Assembly: GCA_937923255.1 (NCBI GenBank)
Contig: CALAIL010000060.1
Location: forward strand, 1-24,282
DNA from: an uncultured Propionivibrio sp.
GTDB lineage: Bacteria > Pseudomonadota > Gammaproteobacteria > Burkholderiales > Rhodocyclaceae
Direction of reading: 5' to 3'
Length of the DNA stretch: 24,282 nucleotides
Part shown: in pieces, positions 7,907 through 17,500 of the stretch
Layout of the letters: each line of letters opens with the position of its first letter
Numbering within the stretch: the stretch's first letter is position 1
Made by a program: the position numbers and the translations under genes
Notes under the pieces: generated by a model
Database searches by the model: none
What the model was told of the DNA's origin: nothing
The model's input: the letters and a program-made list of their open reading frames with translations, nothing else

Positions 7907-9616
7907 TTACGCCGCTTTCTTTTCGCCAATCAAGCGCTTGATGAGCACTTCGCCGGTGACGATGATGATCAGGGCAATACCGGCCAGCGCCGCTGAATAT
8001 ACGGTTTCGCCGTCCTCATTGAGCGTGTAGATGGCGACACCGATGGTGCGTGTCGTCGGCCCGTAGAGCAGCACGGAAACTGTCAGTTCGCGCAGTGCGG
8101 GCAGGAAAATCAGGAAGAACGCGGCCATCATGCCGGGGCGGACGAGCGGAATAACGATGTCGCGCAGCGCCTGACCCATCGTGGCGCCGGCTGCGCGCGC
8201 GGCCTCGACGAGCGAGTCGTGCACCTGTTCCAGCGCCGCCGAATTGGCTTTTAGCGAGAAGGCCATATAGCGGGCAATGTAGGCGATCAGGATGATCCAG
8301 ACCGTATTGTAGAGATTGACGCCGAACTTCCCGCTCCAGGCCAGAATAACGCCCAGGGCGATGACCGAACCGGGCACCGAGAAGGGCAGCATGCCAAGAA
8401 ATTCGAGGATGCCCTTGCCGCGCACCTTCATCTTGACGATGACGTAGGAGATGATGACCCCGGCGAACATGGTGATCAGTGCGGCGGTCAGCCCTAAGCT
8501 GACGCTGTTCCAGATCGAGCCGCGCGTCAGATCCCATTCAAACAGAATGTGCCGGTAGTTTTCCCAGGTGAGGTTTTCCAGCGAGAACGGCAGGCCGTAG
8601 GTTTTCAGACCACCGACGAGGAAAATCGTCACGGTCGGCAGCACGATGGTGAGTCCGATATAGATGAGGCAAAAGATCAGGATCGGAATGCGCAGACCGC
8701 GCAGCTTCAGCTCGCTGGGGCGGAAGCTCTTGCCGGCGATGATCTGGTAACGCCCTTTGTTGAGCACCTTGTTTTGCAGCCAGAGGATCAGTGCGGCGGT
8801 TGCAACCAGCACGGTCGCGAGTACGGTTGCCGTGCGGATCGACTCGAAACTGCCGGCGCTCTGGTGGATCTTTTCATAGATCAGCGTCGGGATGTTATAG
8901 ATGCCCGTCTCGACGCCGAGCACAGCGACCGTGCCGAAGTGCGCCATCGAATACAGCATGATGAGCAGCGCGCCGGAAAGGATCGACGGCATGACCAGCG
9001 GGATGGTGATTTTGCGCGTGATGGTAAACAGATCTGCGCCTGAAATCCGCGCCGATTCCTCCAGCGTCGGGTCCATGCGTTCGAGTGCGCCGCTGACCTG
9101 GATGAAGACAAAGGGAAACAGATACATCGTCTCGACCAGAATAATGCCGGCGTAGGAATAAATATCGAAAAGCGGGCCGTCGAAACCGAACACGTCCATA
9201 AAGAGGCGGTTGATGTAGCCGGCGCGCGGCGAGAGCAGCATCTTCCAGGCGAGCGCGCCGATGAAGGCGGGCAGCATGAAGGGGACGAGAAACAATAATT
9301 TCATCGCCCGTTTGAAAGGCAGGTCGGTGCGCGTGACCAGCCAAGCGAAAAGCGTGCCGATGATGGTGCCGGTGACGGTGACGCCGCCGGAGAGAATCAG
9401 CGAGTTGAGCAGCGCTTCATACGTCTCGCGTTTTTGCAGGATTTGCGCCACGTCGGCCAGATTGAACTGCCCGTCGACCCAGAAGGCGTTGAAAAAGATC
9501 AACAGCATCGGGAAGGCGACGACGACCAGCAAAATGCCGACGGAGAGGGTGAACAACAGCTGCGCCATGCCAAAGCGCGAAGCGGGTGCGGATACCGATA
9601 CGGATGTCGAACTCAT
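7907..9616 (-). CDS. ABC importer permease, two transmembrane domains fused (FbpB-like)
   Basis: A 569-aa inner-membrane protein made of two homologous permease halves. Many hydrophobic segments are visible (for example about 20-42, 76-95, 106-126, 152-172, 207-240, 262-282, 308-335, 370-395, 405-428, 436-455, 495-515 and 540-560). Each half carries an EAA loop for ATPase contact: EESARISGADLFTITRKITIP at about 186-206 and EAARAAGATMGQALRDIVIP at about 471-490. This is the layout of FbpB/SfuB iron permeases and of the fused phosphonate-type permeases. Its ATG overlaps the stop of the upstream ATPase (ATGA), implying tight translational coupling. One fused permease provides the full channel, so two ATPase subunits are needed. 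Confidence 0.94.
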   Translation of the reverse strand: MSSTSVSVSAPASRFGMAQLLFTLSVGILLVVVAFPMLLIFFNAFWVDGQFNLADVAQILQKRETYEALLNSLILSGGVTVTGTIIGTLFAWLVTRTDLPFKRAMKLLFLVPFMLPAFIGALAWKMLLSPRAGYINRLFMDVFGFDGPLFDIYSYAGIILVETMYLFPFVFIQVSGALERMDPTLEESARISGADLFTITRKITIPLVMPSILSGALLIMLYSMAHFGTVAVLGVETGIYNIPTLIYEKIHQSAGSFESIRTATVLATVLVATAALILWLQNKVLNKGRYQIIAGKSFRPSELKLRGLRIPILIFCLIYIGLTIVLPTVTIFLVGGLKTYGLPFSLENLTWENYRHILFEWDLTRGSIWNSVSLGLTAALITMFAGVIISYVIVKMKVRGKGILEFLGMLPFSVPGSVIALGVILAWSGKFGVNLYNTVWIILIAYIARYMAFSLKANSAALEQVHDSLVEAARAAGATMGQALRDIVIPLVRPGMMAAFFLIFLPALRELTVSVLLYGPTTRTIGVAIYTLNEDGETVYSAALAGIALIIIVTGEVLIKRLIGEKKAA

Positions 9617-10710
9617 GGGTGCTCCTCAGCGACGATTTCACCGTCGAACCAATGCACGTCGTCAAGCGTGACATGGCAGGTTTCGCCTTCTGCGAACAGC
9701 AGACCGCCGGTAACGGCTTCGTGACTGGGCAGCGCTGCCCGTACCGACGTGCCGGCAATGTCGATCAGGTAGTCGATCTGCGCGCCGAGAAAACTGGCGC
9801 GGCGGATCGTCGCCGGCAGCGCACGGCCGTCGGCATTATCGCGGGCAAGCGACATGTCACCTGGCCGGAAACCAGCCGTCACGCGCTCGCCGGTGCTGGT
9901 CGGCGGCGCGCCGCTCCAGCGCAGCGGCGAATCGCCGACTGTCCAGCCGCCGTCCGCCGCGCGCTTGAGCGGCAGCAGGTTAGCAAGGCCGAGAAAGCGA
10001 AAAACAAAATCGTCGGCCGGCTGTTCATAGACTTCTTGCGGCGTGCCGATCTGGCGCAGTTTTCCGGCTGCATCCATGATGGCGATGCGATCGGCAATGG
10101 CCAGCGCGATTTCCTGATCGTGCGTGACATACAGGATCGTAATGCCGAGTTCTTGTTGCAGCGCCTTAATCTCGAAACGCATTTCCTCGCGCAGGTTGGC
10201 GTCGAGGTTGTTCAGCGGTTCGTCGAGCAGCAGCAGGCGTGGCTCGGAGATCAGCGCCCGCGCCAGCGCGACACGCTGCTGCTGGCCGCCGGAAAGCTGT
10301 GAAGGCAGGCGGTCTTCAAGGCCGCCCAGTCCGACCAGGCCGACCGCGCGCAGCGTGCGCTCACGCAACGCGTCGGCCGGCGTTTTAGCCAGTTTCAACG
10401 GGTAGGCAACATTATCGAACACGCTCATGTGCGGCCAGACGGCGTACTCCTGGAAGACCATGCCCAGGTCGCGCTGATCGGGCGGCAGCATTTCTCCGCC
10501 GGCTTCTGCGACGCGCTGACCGCCGATGGCGATGGTGCCGCTGTCGGGCGCTTCAAAACCGGCGATCAGGCGCAGCAGCACCGTTTTGCCACAGCCCGAC
10601 GGGCCGAGCAGCGTGAAGCATTCGCCGTTGTGGACGTCGAGCGACAAGTCGTTGAAGACCGTCTTGTCGCCGTACCGTTTGCTCAATGAGCTCAGTTGAA
10701 TGTCGGCCAT
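9613..10710 (-). CDS. ABC importer ATPase 1 (FbpC/PotA-like)
   Basis: A 365-aa ATPase with a complete set of motifs: Walker A GPSGCGKT at 36-43, LSGGQQQR at 139-146, Walker B LLLLDEP at 159-165, D-loop NNLD, and H-loop His197. The C-terminal third (about 230-365) is TOBE-like. It is paralogous to the ATPase encoded at the end of the operon: both share VFQ..AVWPH, REEMRFEI and ILYVTHDQ. This copy keeps the canonical signature Gln. It follows the binding-protein gene after 26 bases and overlaps the permease gene by four. A TGTGG-like or GAACTACG-type ribosome site before 10710 is weak; the start is chosen from the alignment-like N-terminus. Confidence 0.93.
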   Translation of the reverse strand: MADIQLSSLSKRYGDKTVFNDLSLDVHNGECFTLLGPSGCGKTVLLRLIAGFEAPDSGTIAIGGQRVAEAGGEMLPPDQRDLGMVFQEYAVWPHMSVFDNVAYPLKLAKTPADALRERTLRAVGLVGLGGLEDRLPSQLSGGQQQRVALARALISEPRLLLLDEPLNNLDANLREEMRFEIKALQQELGITILYVTHDQEIALAIADRIAIMDAAGKLRQIGTPQEVYEQPADDFVFRFLGLANLLPLKRAADGGWTVGDSPLRWSGAPPTSTGERVTAGFRPGDMSLARDNADGRALPATIRRASFLGAQIDYLIDIAGTSVRAALPSHEAVTGGLLFAEGETCHVTLDDVHWFDGEIVAEEHP

Positions 10711-10736
10711 AGCGTAGTTCGTCGTTGAGTTGGGCG

Positions 10737-11726
10737 TTATTTCTGCATGATTTCGGAGAACTTCTTAATCGTGGCCTCTTTTTCGGCCATGATCTGCTGA
10801 TAGTCGATCTTGATAGCGCGCTTCATCGCATCCTGCGCCGAAGGCAGCTTATAGCGTTCGGGCGTCTGCACGTCGGTGCGCACCGGCAGCGTGCCTTCAT
10901 TGGCGATGATCGTCTGCCCTTCCTTGGACAGCAGGAAATCGACGAATTTCTTGGCGGCGTCGACGTTTGCGCTGTTCTTCAGAATGGCGACCGGGCTGGG
11001 GATGAGCAGCATTTCCTGCGGATAGGACAGCGCCAGCGTAGCGCCCTTGCCGATTTTATCGAGCGTGATGTAGTCGACGGCGAGGCTGGCGGCAAGATCG
11101 CCGGATGCGGTGTCATCGATGACTTGCCCCGCACCTTTGCCGACTTTGGCGCCGTTGGCGCGCAGCGCTTCAAAATAATTCCAGCCGAAAGCTTTCGAGA
11201 GCATGGCGACGCTCATGTAAGCGGTTCCCGACAGCGCCGGGTTGGCGATGCCGAAGGCGCGTTTATAGGCCGGCTTCTTGAGGTCATCCCAGGTTTTCGG
11301 TGGTTCCTTGATAAAACGGGTGTTGTAGGCGATGCCCAGCGTGCACAGGCGGGCGGCGGTAAACGAGCCGTCGTAATCGGGCAGCGGGTTGAGCAGCGAC
11401 TTGAACTCGGCCGGCGTGTATTGCAGCAGCAGGCCTTGCGCTTTCATCTGATAGAAATCCGGCACTTCGCTGGTCCACAACACGTCGGCGAGAATCTTGC
11501 CGGATTCGCGCTCGGCGGCGATTTTGGCCATCAGCTTGCCGGCGCCGGCCGATTGTGCGTCGAGCTTGATGTCCGGATACTTGGCGGCGAAAGCCGTCTT
11601 GATCTTGCCGATCATCGTTTCCTTCATTGAGGTGTAAACGAACAGTTTCTGTTCGGCGAGGGCGCTGGTCGAAACGCTCATAGCCGCGACGGCGGCGCAC
11701 AGGCAAGATAGTTGGGTGAAGCGCAT
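10737..11726 (-). CDS. Periplasmic substrate-binding protein of ABC importer
   Basis: A 329-aa protein with a signal peptide (1-24, cleavage after ALA before EQKL) and an extracellular solute-binding fold of the Fe3+/2-aminoethylphosphonate/sugar-phosphate cluster. Visible features are LFVYTSMKE at the start of lobe 1, ADVLWTSEVPD at 80-90, and LGIAYNT with TWDDL near 130-148. The hinge and lobe 2 carry IANPALSGTAY, and the C-terminal part has LSKEGQTIIANEGTLPVR. FbpA-type iron binders use two adjacent tyrosines in the second lobe. Here the corresponding region reads VDYITLDK (only Tyr219), so classical ferric binding is doubtful and a phosphorylated or other anionic ligand is possible. AAGGAG lies just before the ATG. 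It is the first gene of the operon. Confidence 0.9.
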   Translation of the reverse strand: MRFTQLSCLCAAVAAMSVSTSALAEQKLFVYTSMKETMIGKIKTAFAAKYPDIKLDAQSAGAGKLMAKIAAERESGKILADVLWTSEVPDFYQMKAQGLLLQYTPAEFKSLLNPLPDYDGSFTAARLCTLGIAYNTRFIKEPPKTWDDLKKPAYKRAFGIANPALSGTAYMSVAMLSKAFGWNYFEALRANGAKVGKGAGQVIDDTASGDLAASLAVDYITLDKIGKGATLALSYPQEMLLIPSPVAILKNSANVDAAKKFVDFLLSKEGQTIIANEGTLPVRTDVQTPERYKLPSAQDAMKRAIKIDYQQIMAEKEATIKKFSEIMQK

Positions 11727-11776
11727 GGAGATCTCCTTTTCTGGTCAAGTAGTAAGGGTTCAAGCAATTGGGCCCG

Positions 11777-11782
11777 ATTATA
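11777..11782 (-). promoter_or_regulatory. -10 box for the ABC importer operon
   Basis: A perfect TATAAT on the minus strand, about 50 bases before the binding-protein ATG and downstream of the hairpin-rich stretch that follows pbpC. The -35 region is poor (TTCCAT at 18-base spacing), which may mean dependence on an activator. No operator could be identified. Confidence 0.5.
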
Positions 11783-11831
11783 GGCATGGAGCGCGGCAGG
11801 ATGGAAGTAGTGACGGCCAGAAAATGCCAGG

Positions 11832-11888
11832 CGCCCTGCGGGGCGGCGTAAAACCGCCTCGTGCAATGCCTCTCCCCCTATGGGGAGA
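11832..11888 (-). terminator. Hairpin-rich segment, probable end of the A2M-pbpC transcript
   Basis: Three inverted repeats lie here. TCTCCCC/GGGGAGA is at 11871-11877 and 11882-11888 (4-base loop). GGCGG/CCGCC is at 11842-11846 and 11854-11858. CGCCC/GGGCG is at 11832-11836 and 11841-11845, overlapping the previous one so that the two compete. On the minus strand they follow the pbpC stop and precede the TATAAT of the next operon. No long U-tract is present, so they could also be REP-like repeats. Confidence 0.4.
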
Positions 11889-11917
11889 AAGGCAGATTTG
11901 CCTGCTGCCCCGGCCAT

Positions 11918-14518
11918 TTACGGCGTCGGCGGCCGGACGCCGGCCACGGCGAAAGCGCCGCGCACCTCGATGCGCACGGTATCGAGCAGCGCGCCTTGTC
12001 GGCTGTACAACTCGATGCGGTGCTTGCCCGGCAGCGGCAGCCAGGCCTGCGTATGACCGTGACCGACAGGCTTGCCGTCGATTTTCCATTGTCCGTAACC
12101 GATGTTGGCGCGCAAGAGCAGACGTTGCCGGTTCGGCGGAATATCCGGATCGAGCGCCAGAATTGTGCCGTCGGTGGGGGCTTCGATACGCGCGGTATGT
12201 CCGTGATCGGCGCTGTCTGCGTCGGCGGCCTGTTGTGCAGGCTGGGCGGGCGCGGCAAAAACGGCCTGCTGCGTACCGGCGATGAACCATTCGTCGCGCG
12301 GCGGCTCGATGGCCGTATCCGTCGGGGTGCCCGTGCCCGTCCGTTCGGGCGGCAGGGAAAAGCGCACCGGTGCGCTGACGACGCCTACCGGTGGCGCGGG
12401 TGGCAGGCTGGGTGTGGCGCGATGCAGGTAACGCATGATCGCCGCCCAGACCGGCGCGGCGCCGCTGACGCCGCTGACGCGGTGCATCGGTTCGCCACGC
12501 GCATTCCCGACCCAGACGCCGACGGTGTAACGCCGGCTCCAGCCGATCGCCCAGTTATCGCGCATGTCCTTGCTGGTACCGGTTTTCACCGCACTCCAGA
12601 AAGGCGTGCGCAACAGGCTGTTGACGCCGAAGGTCGGGATGCGGGCGTTGTTGTCGGAGAGTAGCTGTCCGACGATAAAGGCCGCTTCCGGCATGTGCGC
12701 TGGCGTTTCCTGGGTGACGGGTTGCCCGGCTGCGTCCGCTGTCGGTGCGGCAGCTTTACCGCCGGGTTTTTCCGCCGCCGCGGTCGGTACGGTCTGGATA
12801 GCGCTGTAACGTCCGCCGTTGGCGAGCGCACGGTAAGCGTTGGTCATGTGCAGCAGACTGATTTCCGGGCTGCCCAGGGCAAGGCTGTAGCCGTAATAAT
12901 CGCCGGGGTGCGGCAGCACGATACCCAGCCGCCGAAGCTGCCGGGCAAAGGGATTGACGCCGACCATGCCGATGGCGCGCACGGCCGGAACGTTGAGCGA
13001 AGCGGCCAGCGCCTGGCGTACCGAGACCCAGCCGCGAAAGTGACGGTCGTAATTCTGCGGGATGTAAAGGCCGCCTGATGTGGCAATGACGGCGGGCGAA
13101 TCGTCGAGCAGCGAAGCGGCGGTCAGGCGTTTTTCGGCAATGGCCTGTGCGTACAGAAAGGGCTTGAGCGTCGAACCGGGCTGGCGCGGCGCCGTGACGA
13201 AGTCCAGATCCGGGGCGCTGCTTAACAGGCCGCTGCTGCCGACCCAGGCGAGCGTTTCGCCGCTTTCGTTGTCGAGCACCAGTACGGCGCCATCTTGCAC
13301 ATGGCGGCCAGCCAGTTCGCGTAGCTGGCGGTGCAGTTCGGCCGTGGCCAGACGTTGCAGCGGCGCCGAAAGCGCACTGCGCAGCCGCGTTCCCGGCGCG
13401 CTGTCTGCCAGCAGGCGGCGGGCGAGGTGTGGCGCGATGCCTTCGCTGGGCGTCCAGCGCCGATGCTGCATGGCGCTGGCGGCGAACAGGTGGAGCACCC
13501 CGCAGCCGGGATCGCCGTCATTGCCGTCGCCTTTGCCGGTTTGGACGGTTTGCGCCGTGTTATCCGGCGATGCCGGCGCGTTTTGGCTTTCTTTGCCTGT
13601 CGCCGTCTGGCGCATCTGCGCGAGCAGCAGGCAAGCGCGTCGGGAAACCATCTTTACCGGCGCGTTGGGCGATCGCACCAGGGCGGCGGCCAGCGCGGCT
13701 TCCCGCTCGTCCAGCCCATGCGCTGCCTTGTTGAACAGCGAACGGCTCAGGGCGTCGATGCCGATCGTGTCGCCGCGAAACGGCACCAGGTTGAGATACG
13801 CCTCGAGAATCTGGTCTTTACGCCAGCGTCCGTCCAGCAGGCGCGCGGCGGCCGCCTGGCCGAATTTCTGCAACAGCGTGCGGCCGCGCCGGCCTTGCCG
13901 CAAATCTTCGTCGATTAGTCCGACGAGCTGCATGCTGATGGTCGAGGCGCCGCGCGTCTTTTCATTCCACAAATTGCCCCAGGCCGCCGCGCTGACGGCG
14001 CGCCAGTCGACGCCGCTGTGCTCGTAGAAACGCTTGTCCTCGCTGAGGAGAATAGCCAGGCGCAGCGCCGGCGAAATATCCGCCAGCGCGACCCATTCGC
14101 CGCGCCGTTCGTGTGGGTTGGTGCGCAGGCGATGAATGACCTCGCCGTGGCGGTCGAGCAGGAACGATTCGGACGAGGTGAAATCCTGCTTGACTTCGTC
14201 GAAGGTCGGCGTAGCCAGCCCCGTAGCCAGCCCGATTGCCGGCAGGCACAGTCCTCCCGCCAGCAGCAGAACGCGCAGCGCAACGAGAGGTTTGTGCAGC
14301 GCGGCGATGGTGAACGGTGTCCGCCGCGCCTGTTTCTGTCCCGGCCGTTTGGCGCTGGCGACCCGCCCGCCCGCCCGCCCTGCGCCGGCTTGCCGTGGCG
14401 GCAGCGGGCGGGGCGGGGGCCGGAGCGGGGTGGACGGAGCGGGGGCGTGAAGGCTACGGATTGGCTTGCTCCACGCGCACCGGTGCATTGGGCGTTGCGC
14501 CGAAGACTTCCGGCGCAT
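11918..14518 (-). CDS. pbpC: Penicillin-binding protein 1C, bifunctional peptidoglycan synthase
   Basis: An 866-aa class A PBP that polymerises glycan strands and cross-links peptides in the periplasm. A basic, Pro-rich cytoplasmic N-terminus and one membrane segment (about 78-100) come first. The glycosyltransferase-51 domain has the catalytic Glu160 in SEDKRFYEH, GASTISMQL at 190-198 and RKDQILEAYLN at 233-243. The transpeptidase domain has STLK at 449-452, SLN at 507-509 and KTGTS at 645-649. A PBP1C C-terminal domain occupies about 780-866. A low-complexity Gly/Asp/Gln stretch at about 305-340 separates the two catalytic domains. It is longer than E. coli PbpC (770 aa), partly through the N-terminus. 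The start is uncertain: ATG at 14518 or 14488, both inside the upstream alpha-2-macroglobulin gene and neither with a clear ribosome site. No GTG or TTG start was found further in before the membrane segment. Confidence 0.94.
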   Translation of the reverse strand: MRRKSSAQRPMHRCAWSKPIRSLHAPAPSTPLRPPPRPLPPRQAGAGRAGGRVASAKRPGQKQARRTPFTIAALHKPLVALRVLLLAGGLCLPAIGLATGLATPTFDEVKQDFTSSESFLLDRHGEVIHRLRTNPHERRGEWVALADISPALRLAILLSEDKRFYEHSGVDWRAVSAAAWGNLWNEKTRGASTISMQLVGLIDEDLRQGRRGRTLLQKFGQAAAARLLDGRWRKDQILEAYLNLVPFRGDTIGIDALSRSLFNKAAHGLDEREAALAAALVRSPNAPVKMVSRRACLLLAQMRQTATGKESQNAPASPDNTAQTVQTGKGDGNDGDPGCGVLHLFAASAMQHRRWTPSEGIAPHLARRLLADSAPGTRLRSALSAPLQRLATAELHRQLRELAGRHVQDGAVLVLDNESGETLAWVGSSGLLSSAPDLDFVTAPRQPGSTLKPFLYAQAIAEKRLTAASLLDDSPAVIATSGGLYIPQNYDRHFRGWVSVRQALAASLNVPAVRAIGMVGVNPFARQLRRLGIVLPHPGDYYGYSLALGSPEISLLHMTNAYRALANGGRYSAIQTVPTAAAEKPGGKAAAPTADAAGQPVTQETPAHMPEAAFIVGQLLSDNNARIPTFGVNSLLRTPFWSAVKTGTSKDMRDNWAIGWSRRYTVGVWVGNARGEPMHRVSGVSGAAPVWAAIMRYLHRATPSLPPAPPVGVVSAPVRFSLPPERTGTGTPTDTAIEPPRDEWFIAGTQQAVFAAPAQPAQQAADADSADHGHTARIEAPTDGTILALDPDIPPNRQRLLLRANIGYGQWKIDGKPVGHGHTQAWLPLPGKHRIELYSRQGALLDTVRIEVRGAFAVAGVRPPTP
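14362..14380. repeat. CCCG tetranucleotide repeat in the pbpC N-terminal region
   Basis: Four full CCCG units plus CCC (19 bases) lie at codons of about 46-53 of pbpC, between the overlapped start and the membrane segment. Four-base units are not a multiple of three, so gain or loss of a unit would shift the pbpC frame. The copy number is low, so slippage would be modest. Further G/C-rich imperfect repeats follow at 14400-14450. Confidence 0.6.
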
Positions 14519-17500
14519 ACAGCGCTTCGGCCCGCGTCGGCGGCAGGTTGAAATGGCCGGCGTTGTTCAGGCGCACCGTGTATTCGATAACGGTTTTACC
14601 CTTGGGCAGATGTTCGTAGTAGGCGCGGTAGGCTTCAAAACTGCGCTCGACGAAGGCCAGCCAGCCTCTGCCGCCGCTTTGTTCATCGCCGGTGGCTAGC
14701 GCCGAGTCGCGTCCCAGGCCGCTGCCGAGCAGGGTTGCGCCGCCAGGCACCGGATCGCTGAGGACAACCCAAGTCATGTCGGCGGCTGCATTGACCTCGA
14801 GCCGGACGCGCCAGACATCCCCGCACGTGACTTTGCCCTTGACAGCTTCCTGCGTCGGCGTCACCGTCTTTTTGATGGTGTAACCGGCGGAAAGCGGCGC
14901 CTTGAGCGGCACGGCAGCCAGCGCTTGCACCGTCGCCCACGGCTTGCCGCTGCCCTGTTGCTGCATTGTCAGTGTCGCCGGTTTACCGCCGCCTGCGATT
15001 GTCCAGGGCAGTAGCGCGCTGTTGTTGATATACGACTGTGTGCCCGGTGGCGCGCCGTATCCGGCTTGCGCGGCGGCCATCTTGCCCAGCGTGTCGCTGG
15101 TTTCCGGCGCGCGCGTCACCTTGTTCCAGTCGATCGTTTCCTGCTTGCCGCCCAGACTGATGCGCGTCTGGCCGGCGACGGGCGCGGTTTCGGTTTTTGC
15201 GGCAAAGCGTTCGATAGCCAAGCCGCCCCACAGGTTAGCGTTGGTGGTTGCCCAGGTGCCGTATTTCTGGCGGGCGAGCAGGCCAACGGCCAGCGCCGGC
15301 AGGTCGTCCTTCCAGGCCGGGTCGTCGAGTACGGCGAGCATCAGGCGTGCGCCGTTGACATCGCTGTTGACCATCAGCCACCACCAATAGTCGTCGCGCT
15401 CGGTGCTGAAAACCAGTTGGGTTCCCTGGTAGCTCAGACGGCTGCGCAGGATCTGCATGGCTTCCTCGTAACGGGCGTTGCGTTCCGGGATACTGGGCGT
15501 GCGTTGCAGGATGCTGACCCAGTCGATCAGCGCGTGCGTCGGCCATTCATTGGGCGCAATCGTCAGACTGGTCAGCATGCGCGTCTGCAGGCGGCCGTAG
15601 CGCGACAGCGCTTCGAGCGCGGCGAGCTTGCGCGGGTCGCGGTCGGCGCGCGGGCTCCAGAATTTGCGTTCGATTTTACCTTCAACGAAGCGGGTCAGCC
15701 CGGCCAGCATGCGGTCGCGCTGGGCGGCCGGCAGCTGCCAGTCGGGGTCGATCTTGCCCGCTTCGTGTGACACGGCCAGCAGGTAGGCGGTCAGCGTATC
15801 GCTGCCGCGCGCCGGACCGTCCGTTTGCGGCGGGAAATAGCTGGCCAGGCCGTCGGCGTCGATGTAGGTCGGCAGGTCGTTAAGAATTTTCTGCCACAGC
15901 GTCTTGTCGCGCAGACCGATGGCCTTGCTGGCCTTTTGCTCCAGACAGATGAACGGGTAATTGGCGAACCAATCGCGCACGCTCGGCAGGCTTTCGGCCA
16001 GCGAGGGTTGCAGCGTGACCTTGAGGCCACCGCGTGCGACTTTGTTGGTCGGATCGTTCAGGCTGTCCGGCGGCGGGGCAAAGTCGATCTGCTGTCCGTC
16101 GACCTGCGCCAGCAGGGCCTGCTGCACGGTGACGGGCGTAGCCGGGATGATGCGCTGGCTGATCTTCAGCGCGTCGCTTGCCCGGCTGCCGGCCGTATCC
16201 TTGGCGCTGATTTCCCAAAGAATTTCCTGCGTGCGGGTAAAGGCGAGCTGCACCGGGGCAGTCACGTCCCAGGCGATTTCCTGTGCGCCGTTTGCGGGAA
16301 GGGTGACCGTCTGCGGCTTGAGTTCGAGCAGCGTGGCGCGCGGCGCAACGTCCACCTTCATCTCCTTCTGGGTGGTGTTACGCAGGGTGATTTGCGCGCG
16401 GAACTGGTCGCCTTCGCGCACTAGCGGCGGCAGGCCGCTGATAATTTGCAGATCCTGCGTCGAGCGGATGCTCGTTTCGCCGGTGCCAAAGCGGTCCAGG
16501 CCGCTGTCGGCAATGGCGACGATCTTGAAACGGGTCAGCGCATCGTTGAGCGGTACGCTCAGCTTGGCTTGCCCGTTGGCGTCGAGCTTGACCCGGGGAT
16601 TCCACAGCAGCAGGGTGTCGAGCAGTTCGCGCGTCAGGCCCGTGCCACCGCCGCCACCAGCGGCCACGGCCTTGCGGCCGTAGTGACGGCGACCGACAAT
16701 TTCCATCTGCGCCGTGGCCGTATATACGCCCCAGGCACGTTGCTGGTACATGGCGTGCAGCAGGTCCCAGCTCCGGTTGGGAAGCAGTTCGAGCAGTGCC
16801 TGATCGACGGCGGCGACAGCGACTTCCGCATTGGCGGCTGGCTTGCCATCCGGCAGGTGAACGTCGATCGTCACCTGTGCCTGCTCGCGTACCTGATAAC
16901 TTTCTTTGTCGGCCTTGACGTCGACTTTCAGGGTGCGGTCCGCGAGGCCGACTTCAATTTCCGCCATGCCGAGACGGAAAGCTGGCTTACTTAGGTCGAC
17001 CAGCGCTGTTGGCGCGGCGTATTCCTTGCTGTCGTAGCGGAAAGCCTGCCACCATTCGCGGGGCGACTTGAAGCCCCAGGTAAAGAAGCTGTACCAGGGG
17101 ACTTCGTACAGGCGGCCGCGCAGCGCCAGTACGCTGACGTAGACGTTCGGCCCCCATTCCGGACGGATCTTCAGTTCCACCGTCGGATCCTGGCCGGTCA
17201 GCGTGATGATTTCACTATGCAGGATGCCTTCGCGTTCGACCGTCAGCAGCGCCCTGGCGCGGCGGAAGGGCATGCGCACCTGGAATTTGGCAGTCTCGCC
17301 CGGCTGATAGGTCCGTTTTTCCGGCAGGACGTCCATGCGGTCGTGATCGTCGCCACCCCACCAGATTTCGCCCTGGCGCGTGACGGTGACGCTCGTGCTG
17401 GCTTCGGAAGTCTTGCCTTTGTCGTCGCTGGCAGTGGCGATCAACTCGATTTCGCCGGCCTCGGCGATTTTGACGTTGCAGAGCAGCAGCCCACGGCTGT

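Noticed and set aside
10725..11630. 301-codon plus-strand open frame
   Set aside because: Mirror of the substrate-binding protein gene, which has a signal peptide, ribosome site and family motifs.
11918..14518. Suspected frameshift in the pbpC N-terminus
   Set aside because: All catalytic motifs and the membrane segment are in a single frame that extends into the upstream gene, so no break is required. Only the start site is unclear.
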